Shown piece after piece: positions 25,893 through 46,640 of a DNA stretch of 64,000 nt. Source of the stretch: Adineta vaga (taxonomy: Eukaryota; Rotifera); NCBI GenBank assembly GCA_021613535.1, contig CP075496.1:12028001-12092000 (forward strand), read 5' to 3'. A model generated the notes under the pieces. It was not told the DNA's origin, ran no database searches, and was given only the letters and a program-made list of their open reading frames with translations. Every line of letters begins with the position of its first letter. Position 1 is the stretch's first letter. The position numbers were made by a program, and so were the translations under genes.

Positions 25893-26357
25893 ATTTTCCT
25901 AGGAACTTTTAATAAATCTATAAATAATAGGTCAAGATAAAAAGCTTATCTTTCTTGGATTATATTATTTATAAAACGTTATTGTAGAAAAGAGAAAAGC
26001 AATTGTAATGAAGTTCGTCTGAAAATCTCTTGACTATTAAAACATTATCAAACATGGTCGTTTTTTTATTGTTTGATTGACGGAATCGTTGTTTCCATTT
26101 AGTATACATCATCATTCAAAATCGAAGTAAATACAAATGTTTGTTACGATCTATTAGGAAAGTTCCGTTTTGCTAGATTAATATTGATTCTAACAGATCT
26201 CTCATTGTCCAATAATATTCATAAATCTGCTTTCCATTCGAGTTTTTCTCGTCTCGTGTTTTGTATACCAAAGAGAAAAAAAGGACGTTCTCAATTAACT
26301 TTAATTTACTTTCATTCAATAATAATACAAAAAAAGAAAGTCATATACAAATAGTGA

Positions 26358-27315
26358 TCATTTCGAAACAAGTTTTAATGCCAATTGACATGCATCGATA
26401 TACTGTTGGATGTAATTATTAATCTGTTTTCGTTTATATTGCATGATGTATCGTGGATGTGAAACTTTAAGAATTTTTTCAAAAAAATGATATTGGTCGT
26501 TTAGTTTATTTAAGATTGAATAATTAAGTCCTTCACCAAGACAAATGGCAACTTTTTTCGAACAACCAAGATTAATTTGTTTATCAATATAATCCGGAAT
26601 GAAATATTCAAGTAAATGTTTCATAAAAACTTTATTATCATAATAATTCATATTGCGTCCATTATATTCCAAACCAAGTGGACATACAGCACCAATAAAA
26701 AACTTCTGGTAAAAATCTTTCATAGAATATTGTTCAAAGAAATAATCATAGATAAATTGTGCAGATAATTCAGGTTTTGAAGGAAAATTTGAATCAATAC
26801 CGCAAACATTTTTTAAACGTATCGGATCCGTGAATGGCACACCTATTAATAAACAGAAGAAACGAGCGAAGATTAGTACCCATGAACTTTGTGAAATCAT
26901 CAGAATTGTATAAATAATAAATGTAGACAATTAGGAAAAGTAATTTTCCGGAAGAGAAGAGAGGCTATCAATGTTTTTGTTATTGCAATTTCTTCTCACT
27001 ATATCTATTCATGTTTGTTGAATAATCACGATAGATATATCTATATGTTTTTTATATACCTGTAGTTCCACCCCCAAATCGACCTGGATTAATTCCAAGA
27101 ATAAGAATACGTGCGTGTGTATCGGAATAATACTTCGAATAAAATGTTTCAACACATTGCCATGTTTCAGAATTTTGAAATGGATATAACCATTTGATTT
27201 TCTTGTCGGGTAATTCGATATCAATAGGCGGTTCTAATTGTCTTAAATAAGCTAAAATACGTTTATCCATCGGTTCAGTATTGGATTGAAAATATTTTGA
27301 TTTCCTTTCCGTCAT
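26358..27315 (-). CDS. SMUG2/DUF4918-like uracil-DNA glycosylase
   Basis: Predicted to excise uracil, possibly other deaminated bases, from DNA in base-excision repair. Exons 27315-27060 and 26842-26358 join in phase 1 (217-nt intron) to give 246 aa. Motif 1 is GINPGRFGGGTTGVPF with PIRL after it; motif 2 is SHPRYIMQYKRKQ; between them are FIGAVCPLGL, NMNYYD and CLGEGLNYS. In family-3 glycosylases NPG is the catalytic loop and HPxxR/HPR the DNA-intercalating loop. The TTGVPF/PIRL and HPRYIMQYKRK forms look like the bacterial (Bacteroidota) SMUG2/DUF4918 group rather than vertebrate SMUG1, which has HPSPRN. This suggests horizontal acquisition, with an intron gained later; that is inference. 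It is divergent from the EFA6 gene, 360 nt away. Confidence 0.78.
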
Positions 27316-27675
27316 ATATCTTTATGTATGTGTGAAAAAAAAAGTAAGTTTCGTCTGTTTAGATGTCGCACATGTGCAAAAATTTTGTAAATTGAAAAGT
27401 TTTTCAAGTAGATAATTATCTATTTTGAATATTGAAAGAAATCAAGTGTGTTTTATAAGAAAATCAAGAGAGAATCATCGAAGATATTAACACGAATTTT
27501 ATTGGTGAAGTGTGAAAACAAAGGCAAAATGTAATGGGAAAGAGATTTTCTTTTCTTTTCCTCAAGTCAATTGTTTGATGAGTCATTGTTTCACCACTGT
27601 CAAAAGGAAAGAAGAAGCAAGCAGAAATATTATTAATAAAAAGAGAAGTCCTTTATTTTTCTAGATATTTATCAA
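27316..27675. promoter_or_regulatory. Divergent promoter region, glycosylase / EFA6
   Basis: A 360-nt spacer between two head-to-head genes. TTTTTCTAG at 27656-27664 is an acceptor-like motif 11 nt before the EFA6 ATG. Nothing else is recognisable. Confidence 0.4.
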
Positions 27676-36063
<8,388 letters not shown>

Positions 36064-36092
36064 TTAGTCTGATATATTTACATAAATCAGCA

Positions 36093-36098
36093 AATAAA
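36093..36098 (+). terminator. Poly(A) signal of EFA6 gene
   Basis: AATAAA 30 nt after the TGA stop. Confidence 0.5.
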
Positions 36099-37458
36099 AA
36101 AATCGAAAGAAACCAAAAACAAACGCAAACGTCTATAGAAATATCTGTGTGTGTTTTTACAGTACGTTTTAGAACTGTTGTATATTAAATGATGTGGATT
36201 TCGTTTTGTTTTTTTGTGAACATGCTCAAATTCTTATTTTTCCTTTCTTTCTTTCTCTCTCTTGTCTTTTGCTATTCACGAATTTCGTCACTAGTCTCTT
36301 TGTTTTGACAAAGTTCTTCTTATCCTGCTTGATTTTTCTTTCTCTGCGTGTGTATATAATAATGCTTCTAATTGTCTCTTTTGTTTTTTTTTCGCTAATT
36401 CCCGGTGGTAGTTGGGGAGAATAGCTCTCATGTTTTCATTCATATAAAATAGAACAAAATTGCCAGTTGATGATGCTTGCAGGCATCGAATAGATAAATA
36501 CTTGTATGTTGATAAAATCTTCTTTTAAAAGAGAAAAAATTTGTTATTGATCTTATTCATTAGAGAATTGAATCATTGTTGTAAATGTTTGTATTAGATT
36601 GAGAAATAATTCTCTCTCTCTCTCTCAGGATCAAAGGCAAGAAATATTGATCGATGTACTCTTGTCAAATAAATCGAAAAGAAATTGATCGATCAATATT
36701 GAGAAGAAAACAACTAGAGATGGAATCTATTATTCGAATGCTAATCATTATTGTATGTTCTAGTGAAGAGATGATCTTTTAAAGAAAAGGTTAGACAAGC
36801 ATTTTATACTGCAGGAAATCGTAGAAGATCAGTTATATAATTAACATGGAAATCCTTTTCTTTTCTAAAGAAACAAAATTTTAGATCACAGTCATTATTA
36901 AGATATCAAATTAATATAGAAAATATTTTGTAACTTGATCTGAAATTGTTGTTTTACTAAAAAATCTCTACAATATTATTATACAATCAGATTGTTGAAA
37001 TTCAACGAATGTACTTCACTATTATTTATCTAATTTGTCTGGACATAGTTCTATGCTCTAGAGTTAACACGTAAATCCAATAGATAATTGATTATAGAAG
37101 AAAACAAACTGATTTCCTACATGATAATTATCTCAATTAGATTTTCTCTCCTGAGATTCTTCTTTTATTATCAATGAACAAATAAACACGTTCATTTCTA
37201 GGTTACTTTCTCAAACAACGAATAACTAAACTTAGAGAACATTTTGACTTCATATATATTCGAAAAATGATCTATTTACATTGAATTCTATGAGATGACT
37301 CAAAATTAACTACATTATTTTGTCTTTCTCTTTTGTTATCAGAGAGATGAATATGTTATCAATTGGAAGATAAGAACTAGAATGTTTGACTTCTTATTTT
37401 ATACTTTCGTTTTTTCTTCTTCTCTCGTAACCTGAACAAAAATAGAATAAACTAGACA
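36099..37458. other. Intergenic, no gene seen
   Basis: About 1.36 kb of A+T-rich sequence with a (TC)n run at about 36611-36626. No ORF with family features. The 3' end should hold the promoter of the F-box-like gene. Confidence 0.5.
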
Positions 37459-39150
37459 ATGTCTTTATTAATATTTCCTGATGAAATTCTTCTTGATCTA
37501 TTTGATTATTTCTATTTCTCGGAATTAATCTATTCATTCTATGATATAATGCGTTTAAATCGTCGATTTGAAGAATTAATCAATACACGTCTTCATTCAA
37601 TAAATTTATCCAAAGTTGATTTACGTTCAATGACAAAATCACAATTTTTATTTCTTTGCCATTACTTAAAATCTCATAATGATTCTCTTGAACAAATTCA
37701 ATATTTAATTCTTTCAAATCAATATACATTTGGACAAATACGTTCATTTTTAAGTCAAATATCATTCGATCAATTAATTCATTTGAAAACTTTACATTTA
37801 ATACAACCCGCATTAGATGAATATCATATTTTATTTCCAACGAAATCCACACAATTAACACAATTAATTGTTGAAAATCCGGAATGTGATGATAATGGAC
37901 GTATTATTCTTATTGATGAAATGGATGAATTAATTCAATTAACTATACAATCGGAATATTTCATACAATTTCGTTCGCAATATAATCGTGTCGAAAAATT
38001 AATTCTTAAGCAATTGAATTTTCTTGATTTAATTGGTTTTTCAACATTTTTTCCCAATTTACATTATCTTGATATAACATTAACAAGTACTGATATAGAT
38101 TTAACTCAAATTCATCTTCCATTATTGACAATTTTAAAACTACGTAGTTCAAATGTTCCACATGATTCATGTGAAGATTTCTTAGCTAATCTTTTACAAC
38201 TTCGAGAATTATATTATTCAAATGAAATTGATTGTCGATATTTATCCATTATTGATGGTTATCGTTGTCAAACATTGATTGAACGTTTACCCTTATTAGA
38301 ACTATTCGAATTAGATTTATATTTATATAATACACATTCAACAGATATTTGTGAAATAACAGCATCATTTCAAAATTCATTTTATCTTTCAAAAAATTGG
38401 AATATTGTTTGTGAATCACGACCAAATTCTAATAATTTCCATATCTATTCGATTCCATTCGAACCATGTTTTGAATTAGATATTGCAACAGATAATCTTG
38501 TTTCATCACCGGTTTTACCCATTGATGATCCATATGGAAATGTTAGAAATTTAAAATTAAATATGACATCGAATTGGCCATTAGTAACACGATTTTTTCC
38601 CAATATTACTTCACTTGAATTATCTCAATTGAATCATTCTCGAATGATTCCAACCGTGTCCGTTATATCGTATTTAAATAAATCGATGTTTTTATCAAAA
38701 ATTCACAAATTAATTTTACCATCACCCTGTCATTTTGATGATACACTTCTTTGCTATCTTTTACAACAAAGTGCACCTAATATAATCAATCTGGATATCT
38801 CATGCCATTATCTATTACGTTTAATTAAAGAAAAAAAATTACAACCACCATTACCTATACGTATGTTAACATTACGTGATGATTATCTTCCATTAAAAGA
38901 TCAAAATATTTTCATGGAATTTTTCAAATCATCTCTTCAATGTTTAACTGTATATTTACAAAATAATCAATCATTATCGGAGGCAATACGAATATTTTTA
39001 GATGAATTTCAAATCTTATTCAGTATTGATATTCTATTATATGATCCCGTTTCGATGTTAATTCATGTACAACTTTGTCAAATGTTACAACAACGACCTG
39101 AAGTGAGTGCAGAACTTCGACCAATGAATATTCGAATTTGGCAAAAATAA
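37459..39150 (+). CDS. F-box-like / leucine-rich protein, single exon
   Basis: An intronless 563-aa ORF. The N-terminus (FPDEILLDLFDYF, then YDIMRLNRRFEELI) fits an F-box, the ~40-residue helical motif that binds SKP1 in SCF ubiquitin ligases. The remaining ~500 residues are Leu/Ile-rich, irregular repeats (for example LKTLHLIQPAL, LHYLDITLTSTDI, LTILKLRSSNV, ITSLELSQLNH) resembling degenerate leucine-rich repeats that would bind a substrate. No signal peptide or membrane segment. Such intronless F-box/LRR-like genes are, from general knowledge, expanded in bdelloid rotifers. Substrate unknown. Being intronless among intron-rich neighbours could mean a retrocopy origin or family habit. The stop codon overlaps an AATAAA. 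Confidence 0.75.
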   Translation: MSLLIFPDEILLDLFDYFYFSELIYSFYDIMRLNRRFEELINTRLHSINLSKVDLRSMTKSQFLFLCHYLKSHNDSLEQIQYLILSNQYTFGQIRSFLSQISFDQLIHLKTLHLIQPALDEYHILFPTKSTQLTQLIVENPECDDNGRIILIDEMDELIQLTIQSEYFIQFRSQYNRVEKLILKQLNFLDLIGFSTFFPNLHYLDITLTSTDIDLTQIHLPLLTILKLRSSNVPHDSCEDFLANLLQLRELYYSNEIDCRYLSIIDGYRCQTLIERLPLLELFELDLYLYNTHSTDICEITASFQNSFYLSKNWNIVCESRPNSNNFHIYSIPFEPCFELDIATDNLVSSPVLPIDDPYGNVRNLKLNMTSNWPLVTRFFPNITSLELSQLNHSRMIPTVSVISYLNKSMFLSKIHKLILPSPCHFDDTLLCYLLQQSAPNIINLDISCHYLLRLIKEKKLQPPLPIRMLTLRDDYLPLKDQNIFMEFFKSSLQCLTVYLQNNQSLSEAIRIFLDEFQILFSIDILLYDPVSMLIHVQLCQMLQQRPEVSAELRPMNIRIWQK

Positions 39151-39151
39151 A
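39146..39151 (+). terminator. AATAAA overlapping the F-box gene stop codon
   Basis: The hexamer spans the TAA stop at 39148-39150. Further AATAAA copies occur near 39293-39300, so this one need not be the functional signal. Confidence 0.35.
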
Positions 39152-39430
39152 TTTCATTTGATACTTAGGTAAATAGTTTATGAGAGAAATTGTGATGTGA
39201 ACGTTTTTCTTTTTATTTCTTTTGTTTTACAACATAAAATACAATAACAACAAAACTCACTGTCTTTTTTGATACCTCTGAAGAATAATTTATAATAAAT
39301 AAAAACACATAATAACATCAATAATGAGAGAAATAAATAAAAATATTAAATTCTTTTCTCCTTCACTTTGTTTTCTTTTTGATTCGATCATTGAGTAGAT
39401 ATATTGCACATTGATTAGACTAATTCTCAA

Positions 39431-42090
39431 TTAAAGATCCCAACTAAATAAATGATGTTTTATTAACATATCTCGAACACTTGATAACACATCTAATTGT
39501 CTATAAGCAGCTGGTAATTCATAATCTTGTTGAAGAGTAAATGAAAATTGTTGTAAAACTCTTAAATCACATTTAATTTGTACCTAAATTCAATTCAGAT
39601 AAAAAAACTAACGAACACTCTTCTCTCTCAACTTACCCAACACGGTGATCGTAGAAATGACCATGGTAAATACCATTTATTAATTATTTCTGTACATGAA
39701 CATAGAGTTTCTAACCATAAATGTAAAACTTGTTCATTGAGACCGACACATATGAATGATCGTAATTTGACATCCATTTGTGCATGAGCAAGATTATGTG
39801 TATAATTAATTGAACGTATACAACGACATAAAAGTTCTTCAGGTGTTAAAATTCGTCCGTCTTCATCTAAACGATACGTTTTACAAAGTATTAATCGAGC
39901 ATAAACACTATCAAAATCTTTGTTTATTGCATGTAATGCCGCTTCTTCGATAAACAACCACGGATGACAAACACCACCTGAAAACGTAGATGAAAAAACA
40001 ATAATCATCATTAAATTTCTCACATCTGATAAAGTATATTCTTACCAAGTACAATTGGTGTTTTTCGTAATCCATGTTCAAGTATTGATTTGATACATGT
40101 TGCTAATTTTCCTCGAACAAGATTCGATATATTTTCGTCAACACTATCATCACCAGCTAAGGAATATAATTTCGATCGTTCATCAACTAATTGAACAAAT
40201 TTCGCTGGAAACCATCCATGTTTACCATTTAATTCTCCAATCCAACAATGTTCATCTGACATTGATAAAATTTTCAAAATATCATTCTTTTTAAAACCAA
40301 GTTCATTCGAATCTTGACATTCAAAATCGACTAGAGCTTTTGCACGTTTATATTTCTGTAAAGATATATTCGCATAATGTTCATGATCTTTCACATGTGA
40401 TTCAATGGAATAATCAACATTTAGATCAAGATTTTCTTGATTATATTCGTCCGGATCGTTATCTTTGAAATGTTTGGCGATTTTTAGTATTCCTTCACGA
40501 AGATTAACTAACATTTCAGTTTGAGTAATATTACGTTCCATTAATGCTTGATTATGATTGGATTTCTTTCCAAAAAACAATCGATTTGTTGAAGATGATT
40601 GTTGATTTTGACGACGATGAAGAATATCTTTTGGTAAATTGATTAGATTCATTTTTGGATTAATGGTAAAACCTTCTTGTGACATTAATTCAGCAAGATA
40701 TTTCTTTCGATAAGATTCGATTATTGCCGAAGTTAAATTAAATAATTTTGGTAAATCGTGAAAGATTTGTTCATTAGTTCCATGTTCTTCTTCAAATAAT
40801 TGAGGTAATTCACAAAGAAAATTAAAGATTTGTGCACTATTATTTGATTCAATCAAAAGATTTTCATATTGTTTTAACATAATTAAACCAATTTGAAATA
40901 ATATAATTGAACCATGAAGAAAAAAATAATCCCATAAACGACAAAGAAATTTCGTATGAAATACATTGGAATAAAGTGTTAAAAACCATTGAAAACAAAT
41001 TAAAGTTAAATCAATGTCATGTTCATTAAATAATTCATGAATATTAGGAAGATATTGTTGAATTAAATAACGAAATACACGTATATCGACTTGAACACCA
41101 AATAATGATGCAGAATAATATTGACCTGGTAAAAGATCTTCAACAATAGAACACATCATCCAAAAAGCATCTTCTTCTTCGAAAAATAATAATAATGTTG
41201 CACAACTAACACCCATACCCTAAAGATTTAAAAGATGAATACATTGTCTTTTTATATTGAGAAATGATTTTACCGGACAATATCCAATATCTAAAAGAAG
41301 AAATTAAGAAATTGAGTTTGAAGATATATCAATGAATTTTACCTGGAAAAAGCCATGCAATTGTTCGTAAGATTCGTCTTAATCTTGATATTCCTGATGC
41401 ATTTATTGTCATAAAACATGCATTCGTTGGTAATGTTCTCAGAAGATCTTTTTCAATGTGTTTAGAATAAAGTTGATTATCATTATTACATTGTTTCAAC
41501 ATGTCAGTATATGACATTTTTGCTTGATGTTTCTTATGTACAGAACCACTGAGACACATCCAAATTTGTGGCCGTAGAGATGCTGGTATACCGAATGATT
41601 GTTGGAATAGAAGAGAAAATTTTGTATCTTGTCGTAATTGTTTTGGATCGATTTTGTCGATAATTTCTTGTTCTTTTAATGGTAAATGAACAACATCGAG
41701 TTTATATGTCGAATCAAGATGTGTAAGCCATTTTAATTTTACTTGTTCATTTTCTTTTATAGGTATAATTTCGTATTGTTGTTCATTTGCATTAATATCA
41801 ATACGAAAAGCATATTCATCATAGATTGTTTGATCGTCAGTATCGTTTAATAACAATTGAGGTGAGGGTACAAGTGAATGAATCAATGCAGAAAATGGTT
41901 CACCGATAATGATTGTGGATGATATTTTAGGATGAATATGCATTTCTTTTCCATTGATTTGTGAGGATGATGAAGATGTTAATGGTGGCAAATATTTTGA
42001 AGCATAAGATTCATTGTCATTCTCACAATAGTGTGAAAAGACATGATGAGATGAAGATAATTCTTCGTGATTATTAAAAGAATTTAACAT
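39431..42090 (-). CDS. SGSM3: SGSM3, TBC-SH3-RUN Rab GTPase-activating protein
   Basis: Rab GTPase-activating/adaptor protein linked to Rab and Rap signalling and gap-junction/receptor traffic. Exons 42090-41343, 41290-41274 (17 nt), 41219-40046, 39977-39637, 39583-39431 sum to 2,433 nt, 810 aa. Residues ~160-480 are the TBC domain: [16 protein letters not shown], the IGYCPGMGV motif rebuilt across the micro-exon, [25 protein letters not shown]3 follows at about 540-600 ([31 protein letters not shown]). The C-terminal RUN domain includes [14 protein letters not shown] and ends HHLFSWDL. Order and length match SGSM3. In the family an IxxDxxR arginine finger and a YCQG glutamine serve catalysis. 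Here the motif reads YCPG, so the catalytic Gln appears replaced by Pro. Confidence 0.92.
41274..41290 (-). other. 17-nt micro-exon of SGSM3
   Basis: Flanked by AG at 41292-41291 and GT at 41273-41272, with introns of 52 and 54 nt. It is needed to restore frame and the conserved DIGYCPG stretch. Skipping it would shift the frame. Confidence 0.85.
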
Positions 42091-42732
42091 TGATGTTATT
42101 TAATGTGAAGGAGAAAAAATTCGATGTTTTTCGAAGAAACTATTGCACAGCTGGTTTATCTTCCTCTTTAGCAAAACATAGACTAACTAACTATTAAAAT
42201 AGAATAGTGATTGGTGCAATGAATACAAGTCAAAGGAAAACTTCACTAGATCTGTTTTTCTGCACTCTACTGACATCTAGAAAAATCTAGAGTTTCTTCT
42301 ATTAGACACTATTTCAATGTGATGGATAAAAATGATCGTAATCTTTTTTGGTTTGTACTTACTATGTTTGAAGATGTCATGATTATATCATTAAAAAAAT
42401 ACGATATACTATCTTTTAATTCTTGTTTTGCGAACAATTTTATGAATAAAATAAGAAAAATTTTACTGTCAAGATAATTATTCAATTACATCTGTTAACT
42501 TCGATAACTTGTTATTTCTTCTTTAGAATAAAATGATTGATCATCTCGTCCAAGAAAGTGAATATAAAACAAGAAGTTTATCATTCGAAAAAAGTCTTTG
42601 TTTTTTTCATTGCACAAATGTTTAAATGAATAAAAAGTAGAATGACAATAGACAATAACAATAGCAACAACAAAACTAAGGTTAGTTGATTTCTTTTTCC
42701 GTAAGACTAAGAAGAGAAAACAATTGATCTTT
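42091..42732. other. Intergenic between SGSM3 and SEC61G
   Basis: About 640 nt, A+T-rich. It should include the SGSM3 promoter and SEC61G 3' end, since both genes run leftward. The ORF over 42495-42833 is low-complexity plus shadow of SEC61G exon 2. Nothing else is seen. Confidence 0.5.
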
Positions 42733-43005
<273 letters not shown>

Positions 43006-43543
43006 AATATGTATGCAATGGAAAGAAATAAACGGATAAGAGATGATTTTTTTTCGAATGAAAGTCAATCAGTGATATTCGCTTGTTGTATTGTATACAA
43101 CGTTGTTGATGATGATGATGAAGCGTCGAACAATTTGAGTTAACCAATCAAAAACTAGGTGTCGTCAATTGATGACGTTACTCTGCATTAATGCATTGAT
43201 CATATTTTATAGAAAATTACATCTATGATGTTTCTCATTTGAAATGAAACTTAGTTCATAGAATATTCTAATGATTTTTATGAAATTTCGTTCGTCGTCG
43301 TATGGTAACCATGACAGTTTTACATATACGAAGTGAAAATGGCGGTACACTATGACATGATCGACATATGGATACTATCATTTGATATCTAAATAAGAGT
43401 TTGAATGAACGAATAATATATTATATTAAATCATTGTTAGAGTATTCCCAGTGAGTTCTATTTAACTGAACACCTTAATCTGATTTAGACATCAGAAATA
43501 CAAAAGAACATTTCTATCTTACTTCTAATACTAAAATATATCA
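43006..43543. promoter_or_regulatory. Divergent promoter region, SEC61G / 43.5 kb gene
   Basis: A 538-nt spacer between head-to-head starts. (CAT)n near 43105-43124 is the only simple repeat. No specific motif can be assigned. Confidence 0.4.
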
Positions 43544-44153
43544 ATGGCTAGTGAGGAAATAACTGCAAGTCCAGTGATATTACGAAAACGTACTGCCTTA
43601 CAAAAACATCGCGTTCAGAGTCAATCAATCGATGCTACTATTATTGATGATCTTCATCAACGAAGTAAAACACCAACAGGAAGAAATCGATCAGTGCCTA
43701 GACCAACCAAAGTTATTCCAAAAGCCGGTATGTATCTCTTTTTCTTTGAAAATTCAATTAATGATTGAATCATCGTTCTCTTATTCGAAGAAGCAATACC
43801 ATTCAAACGATGTCAATCTCAACAAAAAGATGCTCATCGTTCATCACCAACTAAACTCGAACGACAGTTAACGACGATTACTTATCAAACTCGTTTACCT
43901 ACATTTCCAACATCAACGGATAATAATGAACAAAAACAAACATCTCAGTTTCGTCGACGACAAGTTTGTTTTTCACAAAAAAAAACTATCGTTTTAGTAA
44001 CTTTGATTTTATTTTTCTCTATAGATTTATGCATTAAATCATCTAATGCGTGATTTTGAACAAGAAAAATTTCGTGAATTTTGTAAATTGCATAATATAG
44101 GAACTGATAATGATAAACAAACAAACAATACAAATAACGAATCTTCAACATGA
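43544..44153 (+). CDS. Unrecognised 161-aa basic protein
   Basis: Three exons, 43544-43727, 43791-43963 and 44025-44153, join in phase to 486 nt, 161 aa. The first two-thirds are basic, Ser/Thr/Arg-rich and probably disordered (VILRKRTALQKHR, RSKTPTGRNRSVPRPTK). The last exon starts with a helix, IYALNHLMRDFEQEKFREFC, followed by an Asn/Thr tail. I do not recognise the family. The basic disordered body with one terminal helix would fit a small cytoskeletal or ciliary adaptor, but that is only a guess. Splicing is supported by in-frame joins and good splice signals, so it is probably a real gene. Confidence 0.6.
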
Positions 44154-44495
44154 TAATTGTATGCATATCAATTCGACTGTAGTGTAAAAAGCAAGAAAAA
44201 TGTTTGCGATATTACTAGTCAAGATTTTCTTTTCTTTTAAATTTTATATATTTTTCTACTTGTTAACGAAATATTTAATTTATTTGTTTGAAAATATAAA
44301 TGCATTTGAATGAAACGATTCAATATTTTACACAGAAAATAGATAGTAAATAACAATCATGATTTTATTGAATAATGTCATCATTCATAACAGATAAATA
44401 TTTTCTCAAGCTGATAAATAGTCATTGCCTCCTACTCTAATTGCTATGATGATGATGTGTCTATTGTTAGTCATATGTAACCATTTTATAGACTG
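44154..44495. other. Intergenic, no gene seen
   Basis: 342 nt of A+T-rich spacer between two small plus-strand genes. Confidence 0.5.
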
Positions 44496-44983
44496 ATGAA
44501 TCATTTATTTGCCATCTTATATATATATATAAGCTTTCTTTCATTCATATGCCACGTAGTATTTTTCTTAGGAATTGATTTATTTGTTACAAAACTAGAT
44601 ATACCAATGTATTCACGTTGGTTCACTGTGATACTTTTATTCATGATATTTTTGACTGTTCAATGGAATGTAAACCATAGATCAATCTCATCAATTGGTT
44701 TTGCCAATGCTCAATCGTCAGATATTTCCGCTCGACAAAAACGTATTATTGAAGTTCTACTAAAATCTAGTAAAAATACTGAAGTAATAAAATGTGGAGC
44801 ACGTGCTTTCGAAATTGTATATATGTCAAATACAGCATCAATGGGTAAGATGCCTACTTTTTTTTGATTCTATCCAAATAATTTATCATTATCATATATT
44901 TAGTTTCTTCACAATTTGCAATTATTATAACATTCTTTACCAGTATATGGATTGTAATGCAGTCGATTTCTAGTTCTCCGTGA
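44496..44983 (+). CDS. Unrecognised small membrane protein
   Basis: Two exons, 44496-44844 and 44904-44983, join in phase 1 to 429 nt, 142 aa. Three hydrophobic segments are visible: residues ~3-30 (could be a signal anchor), ~42-55 (WFTVILLFMIFLTV), and the C-terminal FAIIITFFTSIWIVM. The middle holds a polar helix (RQKRIIEVLLKSSKNTEVIKC). A second pyrimidine-AG motif lies inside the first segment at about 44565-44572, so the annotated N-terminus may be an artefact and this may be only the last two exons of a longer multi-pass protein whose start I cannot locate. Family not recognised. Confidence 0.45.
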
Positions 44984-46640
44984 ATATGCGATGTGTTTGA
45001 TGTATAATTTATTTTTGATATGTATGTCCTTTAAATTATTAAAGTGTTTGTAATTGATGACTTTCTGTTCATACTTTACATTTGACGGTGATCGTAGGAG
45101 CGAGAAAGTTCGTATCCGGTATCGAATACATTTGTTTATCGTTCACTTGTTACTGTAATTTGATTGTCTCTCAAAAAAGTACGAATAGGTTTCATCTTGT
45201 AAAAAAGTATCTTTTGACATAATTAGGTAACAGAATGTTTATAAGACTTCTTCATATATTTGATATATAAGTGACAGAAATCGAAACATTCATTGTCACA
45301 TCTCTTTATTATAGATTAAAAAAATATCTTTGTTTTCATATCATTACACTCTCTATTAAGATCATATCAAAGAGTTTGTTAAACTATCAAGATGACAAAC
45401 AGGTCCTGAATAGATATATCATTTCAAATTCTTTTAAATCAGTTTTCTATATGAATGTATGGAAACAAATATTTCCTTTTGATTTAACCAATCAAAATAG
45501 ACTGATATTGAACATAACAAAGCGTTAGTTACTATCAAGAAATATATTTTTAATGAGTTCACTAGTGTATCGAACGTCTTCAATATATAATTGCCTTTGA
45601 AACCTTGAAGTCAATCGATCATTTCAATCTTCAATTAACAAATAAAGTATATATATATATATGCATAAATAACTAATTTTGTTTGAAAATTTTACATGAT
45701 TAAACAATACAATACAAAAAATGATTATTCATTGAAACAAACTAATCTCTCTGGTTAAAAGTTTATAGTTACAAAAGTTTGAAATAGATCTATTCAAAAG
45801 AGAAAAAGAAAGAAAAACTATTTATTCATCTTATCCTACACATCAATTAATCAATTTTGCATTAGGATTTCTTCCTTTTGCATTTCAATGACATTTTTTT
45901 TTGTTGCGATAAAGCCTAGGAAAAGAAGGTCTTTAGTTCATACAATTCATTCGTATAGAAAAGCATTGACCTTTGATCGAATCGAAACGTTGTTAAAGCA
46001 TCTTTTGGTCATCGTTATCGATTAACAGTTTTACTATTCGAATGAATGTTTGTGACAACTGAATTAAAACTCTTCTTTTTTTTTCTCTGTTCTTATCGGT
46101 GTTATATACGATCGTGCAGTTCTAGCAAGTTTAGTCCTTTGTATGTATGTGAGAAAGTGAAAAATGAGATGTGGGTATAAAGAAGAGAAGGGCAACATCA
46201 GTAGCATATGCAACAAGATTTTTCTTTTTCATTCTCTGTCCTTTCTTCTTCTTCTTCTTCCTCTTCCCAACTTCGTAACATACGTTCGTTCAAGTCACAA
46301 CCACTACTATATATCATCAGAGATTTTTCTGTTCTCTTCTTTCATTTTTTTTTGCTTGCCTCGATTTTTTTTCACTCGTCATTTATTCATTTCAATCGGT
46401 AACAGACATCAATGGAATTTATGCGGTTTTACTATGGTAAGTCAATGAAAGTATAAACAGAAATAAACAAAACCTACTTAATCAATCAGAGTTATTCTTT
46501 ATCAGCAGAACTTTTCCATCATGTCACAAGTTACTCTTGATATAAAATAAACACATCAATATACTCAGACATATATGAAATTTTATTTTAGATTGATTAT
46601 GCTATAGTATATTGATCAAAAGTGGTCTCCGCGTGTGACC
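44984..46640. other. Intergenic 1.65 kb, no gene seen
   Basis: A+T-rich; (TA)n near 45646-45661 and a TTC-rich tract near 46243-46264. The longest ORFs here have no start context, splice partner or recognisable motif. Possibly long 3' UTR plus promoter of the four-helix protein. Confidence 0.45.

Noticed and set aside
45271-45528. 85-aa plus-strand ORF in the 45-46.6 kb gap
   Set aside because: No upstream regulatory or splice context, A+T-driven composition, no recognisable family; possible but unsupported.
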